In this document: piece after piece, positions 16,259-23,362 of the stretch
How positions within the stretch are numbered: the stretch's first letter is position 1
Layout: the number at the start of each line of letters is the position of its first letter
Assembly (NCBI GenBank): GCA_946056135.1
Contig: CAMGIN010000009.1
Location: 1-46,899, forward strand
Direction of reading: 5' to 3'
Origin: an uncultured bacterium
Lineage (GTDB): Bacteria > Bacillota > Clostridia > Oscillospirales > Oscillospiraceae
Length of the DNA stretch: 46,899 nucleotides
Notes under the pieces: model-generated
The model's input: only the letters and a program-made list of their open reading frames with translations
The model's database searches: none
Told to the model about the DNA's origin: nothing
Translations under genes and position numbers: made by a program

Positions 16259-16287
16259 TTGCAAAGCGGTTTTTTCTATGGTACAAT
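16259..16287 (+). promoter_or_regulatory. Sigma-A promoter of the small membrane protein gene
   Basis: TTGCAA (16259-16264) and TACAAT (16282-16287) with 17-base spacing, about 27 bases before the ATG at 16314. Confidence 0.75.
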
Positions 16288-16313
16288 GATAAAAATTATT
16301 TTGGGGGAGACAC

Positions 16314-16787
16314 ATGTTTAAAAAATACCTGTTCTGCTTTCTTGTCTCCATGGTACCCTTTATCGAGCTGCGGGGCGGCGTCCCCATCGCGGTGGGCATG
16401 GGGCTAAACTACTTCACAGCCCTGGGGATTTGTGTGATCGGTAACATGCTGCCGGTTCCCATTATCTACCTGTTTGCCCGAAAGGTCCTGATTTGGGGAT
16501 GTGACAAAAAATACATTGGAAAATTCTTTACCTCCTTCTATGAAAAGGGGGAACGGGGCGGTCACAAGCTTAAAAAAAAAGCTGGCCGTGGCGGACTGTT
16601 TTTAGCGCTGATACTCTTTGTAGGCATTCCCATTCCCGGAACCGGCGCCTGGACAGGGACTCTGGCAGCATCCTTCCTGGACATGGGCTTCAAGTCCACC
16701 ATCAGCGCCGTCTGCCTGGGTGTCATTATGGCTGGCATCATCATGGGCGTGGTCAGTCTGACCGGCGTGCATGTGTTCGGTCTGTAA
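16314..16787 (+). CDS. COG2426-type small multidrug export-like membrane protein
   Basis: A 157-residue membrane protein with three to four hydrophobic segments (about 4-25, 30-58, 92-112, 125-155) and the conserved PFIELRGGVPIAVGMGL at residues 15-31 and FVGIPIPGTGAWTG around 102. This is the pattern of the 'putative small multi-drug export protein' family (PF06695). The family name is historical and the transported substrate is not established. GGGGGAG precedes the ATG. It forms a short unit with the HIT gene 30 bases downstream. Confidence 0.82.
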   Translation: MFKKYLFCFLVSMVPFIELRGGVPIAVGMGLNYFTALGICVIGNMLPVPIIYLFARKVLIWGCDKKYIGKFFTSFYEKGERGGHKLKKKAGRGGLFLALILFVGIPIPGTGAWTGTLAASFLDMGFKSTISAVCLGVIMAGIIMGVVSLTGVHVFGL

Positions 16788-16817
16788 ACCGATATACTAA
16801 ATCAGGAGGAATTACTT

Positions 16818-17159
16818 ATGTCTGACTGCTTATTCTGCAAAATCATTTCCGGGGAGATCCCCTCCAATAAGGTCTACGAGGATGAAACCGTCTATGCCTT
16901 CCGGGATATCGCCCCCCAGGCACCTACCCACATTCTGGTGATCCCCAAAGAGCACATTTCCGGCTGTAACGGCGTTACCGTCGATAACAGCGCTGTGGTG
17001 GCCCATATCTTTGCCGTCATTCCCCAGATCGCCCAGGCGGAAGGCCTAACCGGCGGCTATCGGGTGGTCAGCAACTGCGGCCCTGACGCCGGCCAGACCG
17101 TACCGCATCTGCATTTCCATATTTTGGGCGGAAAGCAGCTTACTCTGGAAATGGCTTGA
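16818..17159 (+). CDS. HIT family protein (HinT-like nucleotide phosphoramidase)
   Basis: A 113-residue histidine-triad protein. It begins CLFCKIISGEIPSNKVYED and carries the catalytic HLHFHILGG near the C-terminus, plus HILVIPKEHI. Members hydrolyse AMP-lysine or other nucleoside phosphoramidates. AGGAGG lies eight bases before the ATG. Its TGA stop (17157-17159) lies inside the TTGACA -35 box of the thiT promoter, so the two units are packed without spare sequence. Confidence 0.92.
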   Translation: MSDCLFCKIISGEIPSNKVYEDETVYAFRDIAPQAPTHILVIPKEHISGCNGVTVDNSAVVAHIFAVIPQIAQAEGLTGGYRVVSNCGPDAGQTVPHLHFHILGGKQLTLEMA

Positions 17160-17183
17160 CAACAGTTTTCTTTGCGCTATAAT
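17156..17183 (+). promoter_or_regulatory. Sigma-A promoter of the thiT transcript
   Basis: TTGACA (17156-17161) and TATAAT (17178-17183), both perfect consensus, with 16-base spacing. The -35 contains the stop codon of the HIT gene. Transcription would start near 17190, just before the TPP aptamer. Confidence 0.92.
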
Positions 17184-17202
17184 ACTCTCAGATCGCACAG
17201 CA

Positions 17203-17294
17203 ATCTTCGGGGAGCCGGACATATCCGGCTGAGATTGGACTCAGTGGTCCTGACCCGTGAACCTGATACGGTTAATACCGTCGTAGGAAAAGAT
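17203..17294 (+). promoter_or_regulatory. TPP (THI-element) riboswitch aptamer
   Basis: The RNA shows the conserved thiamine pyrophosphate aptamer parts: GGGGAGCC, GCTGAGA, GACCCGTGAACCTGAT and GGTTAATACCGTCGTAGGAA. P1 closes with 17203-17207 pairing 17290-17294. It lies directly upstream of thiT, a thiamine transporter gene, so high TPP would shut off uptake. Aptamer identity is near certain from the core. Confidence 0.97.
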
Positions 17295-17362
17295 GCGGAT
17301 ATGAGGAAATCGAAACGTATCGCATTGTATCTTGACGGATTGCAATGCGATACTTTTCTTTT
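17292..17362 (+). terminator. TPP riboswitch expression platform: antiterminator and terminator
   Basis: A perfect 11-bp stem (17317-17327 with 17343-17353) followed by TTTTCTTTT forms a terminator before the thiT ribosome site. A competing pairing is visible: 17292-17301 (GATGCGGATA) with 17318-17326 (TATCGCATT), nine pairs with one bulged G. It uses bases from the 3' side of P1 and from the left terminator arm. TPP binding would hold P1, release the left arm and allow termination. Confidence 0.85.
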
Positions 17363-17375
17363 GGAGGTTGCTTCT

Positions 17376-18029
17376 ATGCAAACCAAAACCAAGCGCTTGA
17401 CAGAAAGCGCCATGCTGCTGGCCATGGCCATCGTTCTGGAGGTCGTGTCCAAGGCCTTCATCCCCGAAATGCCCTTCGGCGGCCAGGTGACCCTGGTGAG
17501 TATGCTGCCGGTGGTGCTGATCTCCTACCGCCATGGCGTGAAGTGGGGCCTGGTATCCGGCTTCTGCTACGCCCTGATCGAAATGGCCCTGGGCGCCAAA
17601 ACCGTGGCCGCCGCCTTCCAGCCCGGCTATTTCGGCGACGAAACCATGATCCTCAACGCCATCCTCATGTGCCTGCTGGACTACGTGCTGGCCTTCACCC
17701 TGCTGGGTCTGGGCGGTGTGTTCCGCAATAAAATCAAAAATCCCGGCGTGTCCCTGATGTGCGGCTCCCTGGTGGCCCTGGGCGCAAGATATCTTGCCCA
17801 CGTTCTGTCCGGATATATCCTGTTCTCCGGCTGGGCCGAGTGGTTCTTCACCCAGGACGGCTTTCCTGCCTGGGGCGCAAGTCTGGTGCAGTCTCTGTCC
17901 CCCTCCGTGCTGGGCTGGGTCTACTCCATCGTCTACAACGGGATCTACATGGTGCCAGAGATGATTCTCACCGCCATCGCCGCGCTGTTGATTGCCAAGG
18001 TACCGAAGATCGTGACCAAAGTAAGCTGA
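17376..18029 (+). CDS. thiT: Thiamine ECF transporter S component ThiT
   Basis: A 217-residue integral membrane protein with about six helices, matching ThiT: MLLAMAIVLEVVSKAFIPEMPFGG, YRHGVKWGLVSGFCYALIEM, the GFPAWGASLVQSL loop, then GWVYSIVYNGIYMVPE. The conserved aromatic and Asn residues of the last helices bind thiamine in characterised ThiT. It works with the shared EcfT/EcfA energy unit, not encoded here. GGAGG at 17363-17367 precedes the ATG by eight bases. It is preceded by a TPP riboswitch with terminator and followed by a strong terminator, so it is a monocistronic gene. Confidence 0.95.
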   Translation: MQTKTKRLTESAMLLAMAIVLEVVSKAFIPEMPFGGQVTLVSMLPVVLISYRHGVKWGLVSGFCYALIEMALGAKTVAAAFQPGYFGDETMILNAILMCLLDYVLAFTLLGLGGVFRNKIKNPGVSLMCGSLVALGARYLAHVLSGYILFSGWAEWFFTQDGFPAWGASLVQSLSPSVLGWVYSIVYNGIYMVPEMILTAIAALLIAKVPKIVTKVS

Positions 18030-18036
18030 AAAACCA

Positions 18037-18068
18037 CTGCCGCTTCGCAGACGCGAAGCGGCAGTTTT
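18037..18068 (+). terminator. thiT terminator
   Basis: A perfect 12-bp GC-rich stem (18037-18048 with 18053-18064), 4-base loop, then TTTT. It starts seven bases after the thiT stop. Confidence 0.92.
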
Positions 18069-18071
18069 CGG

Positions 18072-18100
18072 TTGATGGGCAATCTTTTTTATGCTATCAT
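18072..18100 (+). promoter_or_regulatory. Sigma-A promoter of the DUF1508 gene
   Basis: TTGATG (18072-18077) and TATCAT (18095-18100), 17-base spacing, starting only a few bases after the thiT terminator. Confidence 0.78.
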
Positions 18101-18123
18101 AGTCCGAAAAAGGAGGGAATCTC

Positions 18124-18510
18124 ATGGGAACCTTTGTCATGCGCACTGTCCCTTCCGGCGTGAAATTCGACCTGTATGCCGCCAATGGGCAGACAATCCT
18201 GACCTCGGAAGTCTACCGCACCGCCGCTGCCTGCCGCAAGGGGATTGAAAGCGTCCGCAAAAACGCACCCAAAGCAAACATTGAAGATCAAACCGGTGTC
18301 GCTTCCCGGGCCGTGCCCCACCCCAAATTTGAGCTGTACACGGACAAAAGCGGCGCTTTCCGTTTCCGGCTGAAAGCCCGCAATGGGCAGATCATCGCCG
18401 TCTCCGAGCCCTACAGCACCAAGGCAGTATGCCGAGGCGGCATTGAAAGCGTGCAGGCCAATGCGTGCCATTCGGAAGTAGACGAGGTGCTGATCCGGGA
18501 CATACCCTGA
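18124..18510 (+). CDS. YegP family protein with two DUF1508 repeats
   Basis: A 128-residue protein built of two related halves. Residues about 10-50 (VKFDLYAANGQTILTSEVY...CRKGIESV) and about 70-112 (PKFELYTDKSGAFRFRLKARNGQIIAVSEPY...CRGGIESVQ) each match the DUF1508/YegP fold, where a beta-sheet meets a short helix. Function is unknown; E. coli YegP has the same two-repeat plan. GGAGGG precedes the ATG. It stands alone between its own promoter and terminator. Confidence 0.88.
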   Translation: MGTFVMRTVPSGVKFDLYAANGQTILTSEVYRTAAACRKGIESVRKNAPKANIEDQTGVASRAVPHPKFELYTDKSGAFRFRLKARNGQIIAVSEPYSTKAVCRGGIESVQANACHSEVDEVLIRDIP

Positions 18511-18552
18511 CATCCCCATTGCTTCCAGCAGCATTGCCATACAAACGTGAAA

Positions 18553-18584
18553 AATGCCGTTCGGCGGGAACGGCATTCTTTTTT
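18553..18584 (+). terminator. Terminator of the DUF1508 gene
   Basis: Ten-bp perfect stem (18553-18562 with 18568-18577), 5-base loop, then CTTTTTTG. Confidence 0.92.
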
Positions 18585-18593
18585 GATACTATT

Positions 18594-18741
18594 TCTTGAT
18601 TGAAATCTGTATTTTTAATCAAGAAGACACCGCCAAATGGCGTTGTCGTATCCATGATTTTCGGAATAGAAAATCATGGATATCCGTCTCATGATGATCT
18701 TCATATTAAAAACTTCAATTCTTGCGAATTATAGTTTTTAA
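18594..18741. other. AT-rich intergenic block of four consecutive hairpins
   Basis: Four adjacent inverted repeats: 18594-18601/18617-18624 (8 bp), 18626-18634/18639-18647 (8 of 9 bp), 18649-18662/18669-18682 (14 bp perfect, 6-base loop) and 18706-18713/18734-18741 (8 bp with inner pairing). There is no reading frame with a ribosome site. The block lies between a plus-strand terminator and the 3' end of a minus-strand gene. It could be a structured RNA or a small palindromic insertion; I cannot place it in a known class. Confidence 0.55.
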
Positions 18742-18772
18742 TTGAATGTCAGTATGAAAAGATCGGTTTCTC

Positions 18773-19186
18773 TCAGGTTTTTCGGACAAATTTTTCCTTG
18801 CATCGGGGGCAGGTAATGGAGATCTTACCCTTCCCTCTGGGAACCCGGACCATCTGATGGCACTTGGGGCAGTCAAAATAGCGGTGCTGCCGGTCTTTCA
18901 GTCGGTCAAAGAACGCCCAAAACCTCCGGTTCTCCTGATAGCGCTGATAGGTATTGCGGGACAGGCTGCGATAGATTGCCCAGATCATCAGGCCGTAACT
19001 GAGCACAAAAAAAATCATGTTCAGCCAAGCCGACTGGCATCCTACCGATATCAGACTGGCAATCAACCCGGAACCCAGGATCACCATGTTCAGCCGGTCT
19101 GTACCGTAGCGTCCGGCCATAAAGCTGCGGAGTCCTGCCGATACCTTTGCAGTAAACCGTTGAAACCAACCGCTGATTCCACTCAT
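18773..19186 (-). CDS. Zinc-ribbon membrane protein of unknown function
   Basis: A 137-residue protein with two hydrophobic segments (about 33-49 and 54-72), a basic stretch, and a C-terminal zinc ribbon: CPKCHQMVRVPRGKGKISITC followed by PRCKEKF, that is CxxC-x19-CxxC. The ribbon resembles the short ribbons that N-terminally cap MJ0042-type and similar proteins. I do not recognise a named family. GGTGAT before the ATG is a modest ribosome site; the promoter is good. Probably a membrane-anchored protein with a cytoplasmic metal site. Confidence 0.75.
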   Translation of the reverse strand: MSGISGWFQRFTAKVSAGLRSFMAGRYGTDRLNMVILGSGLIASLISVGCQSAWLNMIFFVLSYGLMIWAIYRSLSRNTYQRYQENRRFWAFFDRLKDRQHRYFDCPKCHQMVRVPRGKGKISITCPRCKEKFVRKT

Positions 19187-19221
19187 AGAAATATCACCTT
19201 TGCGTACAGATTCCTTTTCTT

Positions 19222-19249
19222 ATTATATTGCAAAATATGCCGAATGCAA
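19222..19249 (-). promoter_or_regulatory. Promoter of the zinc-ribbon protein gene
   Basis: On the minus strand TTGCAT (19244-19249) and perfect TATAAT (19222-19227), 16-base spacing, about 35 bases before the ATG. Confidence 0.8.
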
Positions 19250-19316
19250 CTGCGTTTGTATAAAGTTAACGGATTGTTTAAGATTTCATTAAGCGGGAAA
19301 TTCCAGTGGTTCCCCC

Positions 19317-19345
19317 TTGGCGAACCGTGCAAAATATGTTATACT
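19317..19345 (+). promoter_or_regulatory. Promoter of the GH25 gene
   Basis: TTGGCG (19317-19322) and TATACT (19340-19345), 17-base spacing, 37 bases before the ATG. Confidence 0.72.
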
Positions 19346-19382
19346 GTGTCGAGAATACTATTTTTTGAAAGGAGGCGAGGCA

Positions 19383-20405
19383 ATGCAGACCCCCAACGCG
19401 CAGGAAATTTCCGAAGCAGAAAACGCCGATATCCCTGTAGGAGAAGCGCCGCTATTTGTGGGAGCAGAATCGTCGGACCCTGCCGCTCTGGTCCCGGAAA
19501 ACATAGCCCCGCCGAAACGGGTGCGTCCCGAATGGATTATGGGGATCATCGCCATTTTGTCCGCCGCGCTGCTGCTGACCATGGCGGTGCTGTGCATTCC
19601 CTATTTTAACCCCAGCGAAGATCCAGAGGCTCTGCCCCAGCGGCACGATCCGGTGAGAAACACGGAAGCCCTGCCCGAAACGATTCTGGAACCCACCATC
19701 TCGGAAACAGAGCCGGAAAACCCCACCATACCCCCGGATCCCAACCCTTATGACCGATATGATTTTCAGTATAACCGCAACAACTATCTGCTGCTGCAAA
19801 ATCTGAAAAGCTATCCCGGTGTGGATGTCTCCGCCTACCAAGGTGACATCAACTGGAAAGCTGTGAAATCCTCCGGCATTGACTTTGCCATTATCCGCCT
19901 TGGCTACCGGGGCTATGGCAGCGGCAAACTGGTGGAGGATGACTACGCCAAAAAGAATCTGACCGGCGCCGCAGACGCGGGGCTGAAGGTAGGCGCTTAC
20001 TTCTTCTCCCAGGCGCTGAACATTCAGGAAGTGGGCGAAGAAATCACGTTCATGCTGAAAATTCTGGGAGAGCAGCACCTGGATATGCCCATCATTTTGG
20101 ACTGGGAGATCCCCACCTCGGATGCCCGCACCGCAAAAATGGATATCCGAACCCTGACCGACATTCAGCTGCACTTCTGCCAGGTCATGGAAGAGAAGGG
20201 CTACCAGCCCATGATCTACTTTAACTGGTACCAGTCGGAGCACCTGTACTACCTCAGCGAGCTGGAGGACTACCCCTTCTGGCTGGCGCTGTATCAGGAC
20301 CGGATGACCTACCCCTGGAAGGTGGAAATGTGGCAGTATTCTGACAAGGGCAGTGTCCCCGGCATCTATGGCCCCGTGGATCTGAACGTTTATATGCCAG
20401 GCTGA
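19383..20405 (+). CDS. Membrane-anchored GH25 lysozyme (1,4-beta-N-acetylmuramidase)
   Basis: A 340-residue protein: an acidic cytoplasmic tail (1-48), one membrane helix (about 50-72), a Pro/Glu/Thr-rich linker (about 75-120), then a GH25 domain to the end. Catalytic motifs are GVDVSAYQGDINW (first Asp), the paired acids in IILDWEIP, and the closing DLNVYMPG. It would cleave peptidoglycan outside the membrane as a type II membrane protein, so it is a resident cell-wall enzyme rather than a phage endolysin. GGAGG lies seven bases before the ATG at 19383; a longer in-frame reading overlaps the promoter. Confidence 0.92.
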   Translation: MQTPNAQEISEAENADIPVGEAPLFVGAESSDPAALVPENIAPPKRVRPEWIMGIIAILSAALLLTMAVLCIPYFNPSEDPEALPQRHDPVRNTEALPETILEPTISETEPENPTIPPDPNPYDRYDFQYNRNNYLLLQNLKSYPGVDVSAYQGDINWKAVKSSGIDFAIIRLGYRGYGSGKLVEDDYAKKNLTGAADAGLKVGAYFFSQALNIQEVGEEITFMLKILGEQHLDMPIILDWEIPTSDARTAKMDIRTLTDIQLHFCQVMEEKGYQPMIYFNWYQSEHLYYLSELEDYPFWLALYQDRMTYPWKVEMWQYSDKGSVPGIYGPVDLNVYMPG

Positions 20406-20414
20406 AGAAAATGA

Positions 20415-20449
20415 ACCGCAGACGCGTTTTTTGCGCCTGCGGTATTTTT
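20415..20449 (+). terminator. Terminator of the GH25 gene
   Basis: Stem 20415-20421 with 20437-20443 (ACCGCAG/CTGCGGT), extended by inner CGCG/TGCG pairing, followed by ATTTTT. Confidence 0.85.
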
Positions 20450-20462
20450 CATGCAAAGCCCT

Positions 20463-20498
20463 TGCATTCTGCATTCAGCATTTAGCATTCTGCATTTC
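20463..20498 (-). repeat. Heptamer array overlapping the end of the lipid kinase gene
   Basis: On the minus strand it reads as units AATGCAG-AATGCTA-AATGCTG-AATGCAG-AATGCAA, five 7-bp units of the AATGCNN type. The TGA stop of the lipid kinase lies inside it, and the kinase's last residues MQNAKC are encoded by the repeat. No inverted partner is visible close by. Confidence 0.85.
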
Positions 20499-21410
20499 TA
20501 CTCTCGCCTTCCATGTCAATCCCTTTGGGTAGAAGAAGCGGAGCTTTTCTTTGGCAACGAAAATGTCCATGGTCTGCGCCGTCCGCAGTTCCCCGTCCAG
20601 GTTGATGGCATTGGGTCTGTCACAGGTAATCTTCAGGCGGTCCGTCTTAAAATAGCGGATCAGCTCCGGCAATTCCCGGTATCGTCCGTTCTTATATTTC
20701 CCGATGATAGCGGGAACCTGTAGCCGGCGAACCTTCTTGACCAGCAGCACATCCAGCGAACCGTCCGTGGGATCCGCCTCCGGCACGGGATTAAAGCCGC
20801 CGCCGTAGTACCGCCCGTTGCAGACGCAGACGAAGGTTTGCTCCCCGTCGATCTGTTGGCCGTCGATTTCCACTATGTAGTGCTCCCCAATACCCCGGAT
20901 CACATTCACCACCGTGGACGCGGCATAGGCCCGGAAGCCGTCCAGCAGCGGCAGCCGCTTATACCGGGCCACATCGGTGCCGATCCGGGCGTCCAGTCCC
21001 ACAGAGCATATATTCAGGGCGAAGTCCTCATTGCAGCGGATCAAATCCAGGGTGATCTCCTCGGCATCCATCAGCCGCTCCAGATCAAAGAAAGCCTTGG
21101 GATCGCTGAAAATCCGGACAAAATCATTGCCGCTGCCGCCGGACAGCACCGTCACCGCTGCATTGTCAAACCCCGCTGCCCCCGAAGCCACTTCGTTCAA
21201 CGTGCCGTCTCCGCCGCAGGCATAAATACGCACATCTTCTCCGGTTTGGGCCGCCTCCCGGGCAAGCCGCCTGCACTCCCCCGGCGCCTGAGACACCGCG
21301 ATCCGGTAGTCCAGCCCCCGGCTGCCGCAGGTATCACGGATGGCGGCGGTATAGTCCGCCGTGCGGTCCCTGCTCCCCGCTGCAGGATTGATGATGAACA
21401 GATGCTTCAT
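20475..21410 (-). CDS. Diacylglycerol/lipid kinase family protein (YegS/DgkB-like)
   Basis: A 311-residue kinase of the DAGK/sphingosine-kinase catalytic family. It opens FIINPAAGS, has the nucleotide loop GGDGTLNEVA near residue 66 and the SGGSGNDFVRI segment near 90, and ends with the beta-sandwich and the NLDGE motif typical of YegS/DgkB. Substrate may be diacylglycerol (lipid recycling in Gram-positives) or another lipid. AGAGG before the ATG is a modest site. Its C-terminus is odd: the last six residues and the stop codon come from a 7-bp repeat array, so the native tail may have been replaced. Confidence 0.88.
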   Translation of the reverse strand: MKHLFIINPAAGSRDRTADYTAAIRDTCGSRGLDYRIAVSQAPGECRRLAREAAQTGEDVRIYACGGDGTLNEVASGAAGFDNAAVTVLSGGSGNDFVRIFSDPKAFFDLERLMDAEEITLDLIRCNEDFALNICSVGLDARIGTDVARYKRLPLLDGFRAYAASTVVNVIRGIGEHYIVEIDGQQIDGEQTFVCVCNGRYYGGGFNPVPEADPTDGSLDVLLVKKVRRLQVPAIIGKYKNGRYRELPELIRYFKTDRLKITCDRPNAINLDGELRTAQTMDIFVAKEKLRFFYPKGLTWKARVEMQNAKC

Positions 21411-21429
21411 AAAAACCTCTCTCTTTTTT

Positions 21430-21495
21430 AAGATATAAGATAACGCAAAAGCTCCCCTATCTTATATCTTGTATCTTCTATCTCATATCTTTTTA
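21430..21495. repeat. Inverted heptamer array (AAGATAT/TATCTTN type)
   Basis: The left arm 21430-21442 (AAGATATAAGATA) is the exact inverse of 21460-21472. The right side continues as 7-bp units TATCTTA-TATCTTG-TATCTTC-TATCTCA-TATCTTT to about 21495, where it meets the stop codon of the THUMP methyltransferase gene (21493-21495). The loop is about 17 bases. It fills the gap between that gene and the lipid kinase. Confidence 0.82.
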
Positions 21496-22623
21496 TCTCT
21501 TTCTTCCGCTTTCCGTGTACATATAGTAGTCGCACTTAATCATGCCGTTGTAGAGCTTGCGCTTCTTGGTGGCACGTTGGCCGAAATAATGCTCAAACTC
21601 CGGCTCCGAGGTGATAATATACTTTTTCCAGCCATCGGCGTATTTCAGGTGCCGTCCCAATGCGGCGTAGAGGCGCTGGGCGCTCTGCTGCTCCAGCATC
21701 CGCTGGCCGTAGGGCGGATTGCAGATGAGAATACCGCTGTCCGTGGGCATGCTCATTTTCGTGGCATCGCCGTCCCGGAACTCGATGAGATCCCCCACCC
21801 CGGCCTTTTTTGCGTTGGCCATGGACAATGAGACGCACTTGGGATCGTTATCGGAGCCCAGGATTCGGTAATTTCCCTTGAACTCCCGGTCCTTGGCTTC
21901 CGCCCGGACCTCCCCCCAGACCTTGGGGTCCACCCAGGCGAAGGCCTCCCCCGCAAAGCGGCGGTACATGCCGGGGGCTTTGTTTCTAGCAATCAGGGCG
22001 GCTTCAATGGGAATGGTGCCGGAGCCGCAGAAGGGGTCCCACAAATATTCCCGGCCCCGGTAACGGGTCAGCTGCACCATGGCAGCGGCAAGGGTCTCCC
22101 GCAGGGGCGCGTCGTTGCCGACGGCCCGGTAGCCCCGCTTGTGCAGACCCGGCCCAGAGGTGTCCAGATACAGCTGTACCCGGTCGTTCATGATGGAAAA
22201 TTGCAGCTGATATTTCGCCCCGGTCTCGGGGAGCCAGGAGACACTGTATTTTTCTCCCAGCCGCCGGGACGCCGCCTTCTTGACAATGGCCTGGCAATCA
22301 GGGACGGACATGAGCTGACTGTTCAGGCAGTGGCCCTTGACGGGGAAGCTGCCGTCTTTGGGTATAAAGTCCTCCAGGTTGGCCCTGTAGACCCCCTGAA
22401 ACAACTCCTCAAAGGTCTTTGCCGGAAAATCCGCCAGGACGATGAGAATCCGCTCACCGGTGCGCAGGCAGACATTGGCTTTCGCCATAGCCCGCTGGTC
22501 TCCGGAGAACAAGACCCGTCCGTTCTCCACCCGGACATTCTCCAGGTCAAGCCGACGCAGCTCCTCTCCCGCGATTCCCTCCAGCCCAAACAGGCAGGGG
22601 ACAGAAAATTCATAAGTTGACAT
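21493..22623 (-). CDS. THUMP-domain class I SAM-dependent RNA methyltransferase (RlmL/YpsC family)
   Basis: A 376-residue protein: an N-terminal ferredoxin-like and THUMP region (about 1-155), then a Rossmann methyltransferase domain with DPFCGSGTIPIEAALIA near residue 187, ILGSDNDP, and the N6/N2 catalytic NPPYGQRM near residue 300. This is the order in RlmL N-terminal half / B. subtilis YpsC, thought to make m2G in 23S rRNA. The ATG at 22623 follows GGAGGAATT; a longer frame lacks a ribosome site. The queH gene lies 20 bases upstream and is co-transcribed. Confidence 0.9.
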   Translation of the reverse strand: MSTYEFSVPCLFGLEGIAGEELRRLDLENVRVENGRVLFSGDQRAMAKANVCLRTGERILIVLADFPAKTFEELFQGVYRANLEDFIPKDGSFPVKGHCLNSQLMSVPDCQAIVKKAASRRLGEKYSVSWLPETGAKYQLQFSIMNDRVQLYLDTSGPGLHKRGYRAVGNDAPLRETLAAAMVQLTRYRGREYLWDPFCGSGTIPIEAALIARNKAPGMYRRFAGEAFAWVDPKVWGEVRAEAKDREFKGNYRILGSDNDPKCVSLSMANAKKAGVGDLIEFRDGDATKMSMPTDSGILICNPPYGQRMLEQQSAQRLYAALGRHLKYADGWKKYIITSEPEFEHYFGQRATKKRKLYNGMIKCDYYMYTESGRKR

Positions 22624-22643
22624 AATTCCTCCAAAACAGAAGG

Positions 22644-23189
22644 TCAAGGAATGATCTTCTTGGCCTTGATGTATCGTTCTTCCTCAGAGAAGACGCAGCC
22701 GCAGTATTTCTGCATGTAAAATCCATGCTCCCGGGCAAAATTCTGTCCGTCCCGGAAATAGGGGCGGAAATCCCGGTACAGGAACTGGACGCCATATTCC
22801 GCTGCCGCCTGCTCCGCCGTCTCCCGCATCAGTTCGTGATTCTGATAGGGGCTGATGAACAGAGAAGAAGTGAAGCTGTCGAAGCCTCCCTCCGCTGCCT
22901 GACGGGCCGCTTCATACAAGCGGATCTGATAGCATTTCACGCAGCGGTGGGCAATGTCCTCCGCAACCTCCCGGACAAAAGGCCGCAGGGCATAGTCGTC
23001 CCGCAGGATCAGAGGCAGCTCGATGGTGGCCGCGTACTCCTGCAAACAGTTGCGTCTGGCCCGGTACTCGGTGAAGGGATGGATATTGGGATTATACCAG
23101 AACCCCGTGACCTCGATCCCGTCGGCACGGAGTATTTCAATTGGCTGATTTGCGCAGGGCGCACAGCAGATGTGAAGCAGGGTTTTCAT
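22644..23189 (-). CDS. queH: Epoxyqueuosine reductase QueH
   Basis: A 181-residue QueH (former DUF208) protein. The N-terminal CCAPC and the later RCVKCYQIRL and YCGCVFS supply the cysteines that carry the iron-sulfur cluster and metal site of the family. It performs the last step of queuosine synthesis in the tRNA wobble position and replaces QueG in many Firmicutes. The start at 23189 follows GGGAGG; a longer in-frame start has none. A good promoter (23217-23245) lies upstream; the THUMP methyltransferase is next in the same transcript. Confidence 0.93.
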   Translation of the reverse strand: MKTLLHICCAPCANQPIEILRADGIEVTGFWYNPNIHPFTEYRARRNCLQEYAATIELPLILRDDYALRPFVREVAEDIAHRCVKCYQIRLYEAARQAAEGGFDSFTSSLFISPYQNHELMRETAEQAAAEYGVQFLYRDFRPYFRDGQNFAREHGFYMQKYCGCVFSEEERYIKAKKIIP

Positions 23190-23216
23190 AGAAGCCTCCC
23201 GAAACAGTTTGGGCCT

Positions 23217-23245
23217 ATCATACCACAATCCTGAAGCTATGACAA
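23217..23245 (-). promoter_or_regulatory. Promoter of queH and the THUMP methyltransferase
   Basis: On the minus strand TTGTCA (23240-23245) and TATGAT (23217-23222), 17-base spacing. Confidence 0.8.
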
Positions 23246-23341
23246 GGAATGGGCGGAAAATAATCGTTAATCACAGCGTTTACGATAGTGGTATCAAAGG
23301 CAGATGCCGCCCCCTACGCACAGGAAACGATCCTTTACCCC

Positions 23342-23362
23342 TTTCATTTTACATTCTGCATT
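23342..23362 (-). repeat. Short heptamer array at the mtaB 3' end
   Basis: On the minus strand: AATGCAG-AATGTAA-AATGAAA, three 7-bp units of the AATG type. The mtaB stop (23344-23346) lies within it, and the protein's last residues MQNVK are encoded by it. Confidence 0.7.

Noticed and set aside
16139-16321. 60-codon frame inside the heptamer element at 16061-16213 and beyond
   Set aside because: No ribosome site, composition of repeat DNA, and it overlaps the promoter of the next gene.
23275-23335. A GC-rich stretch (CGCCCCCTACG) resembling a degenerate GTAG palindrome
   Set aside because: Only a partial foot and no complete palindrome; similarity to the element at 5749 is too weak.
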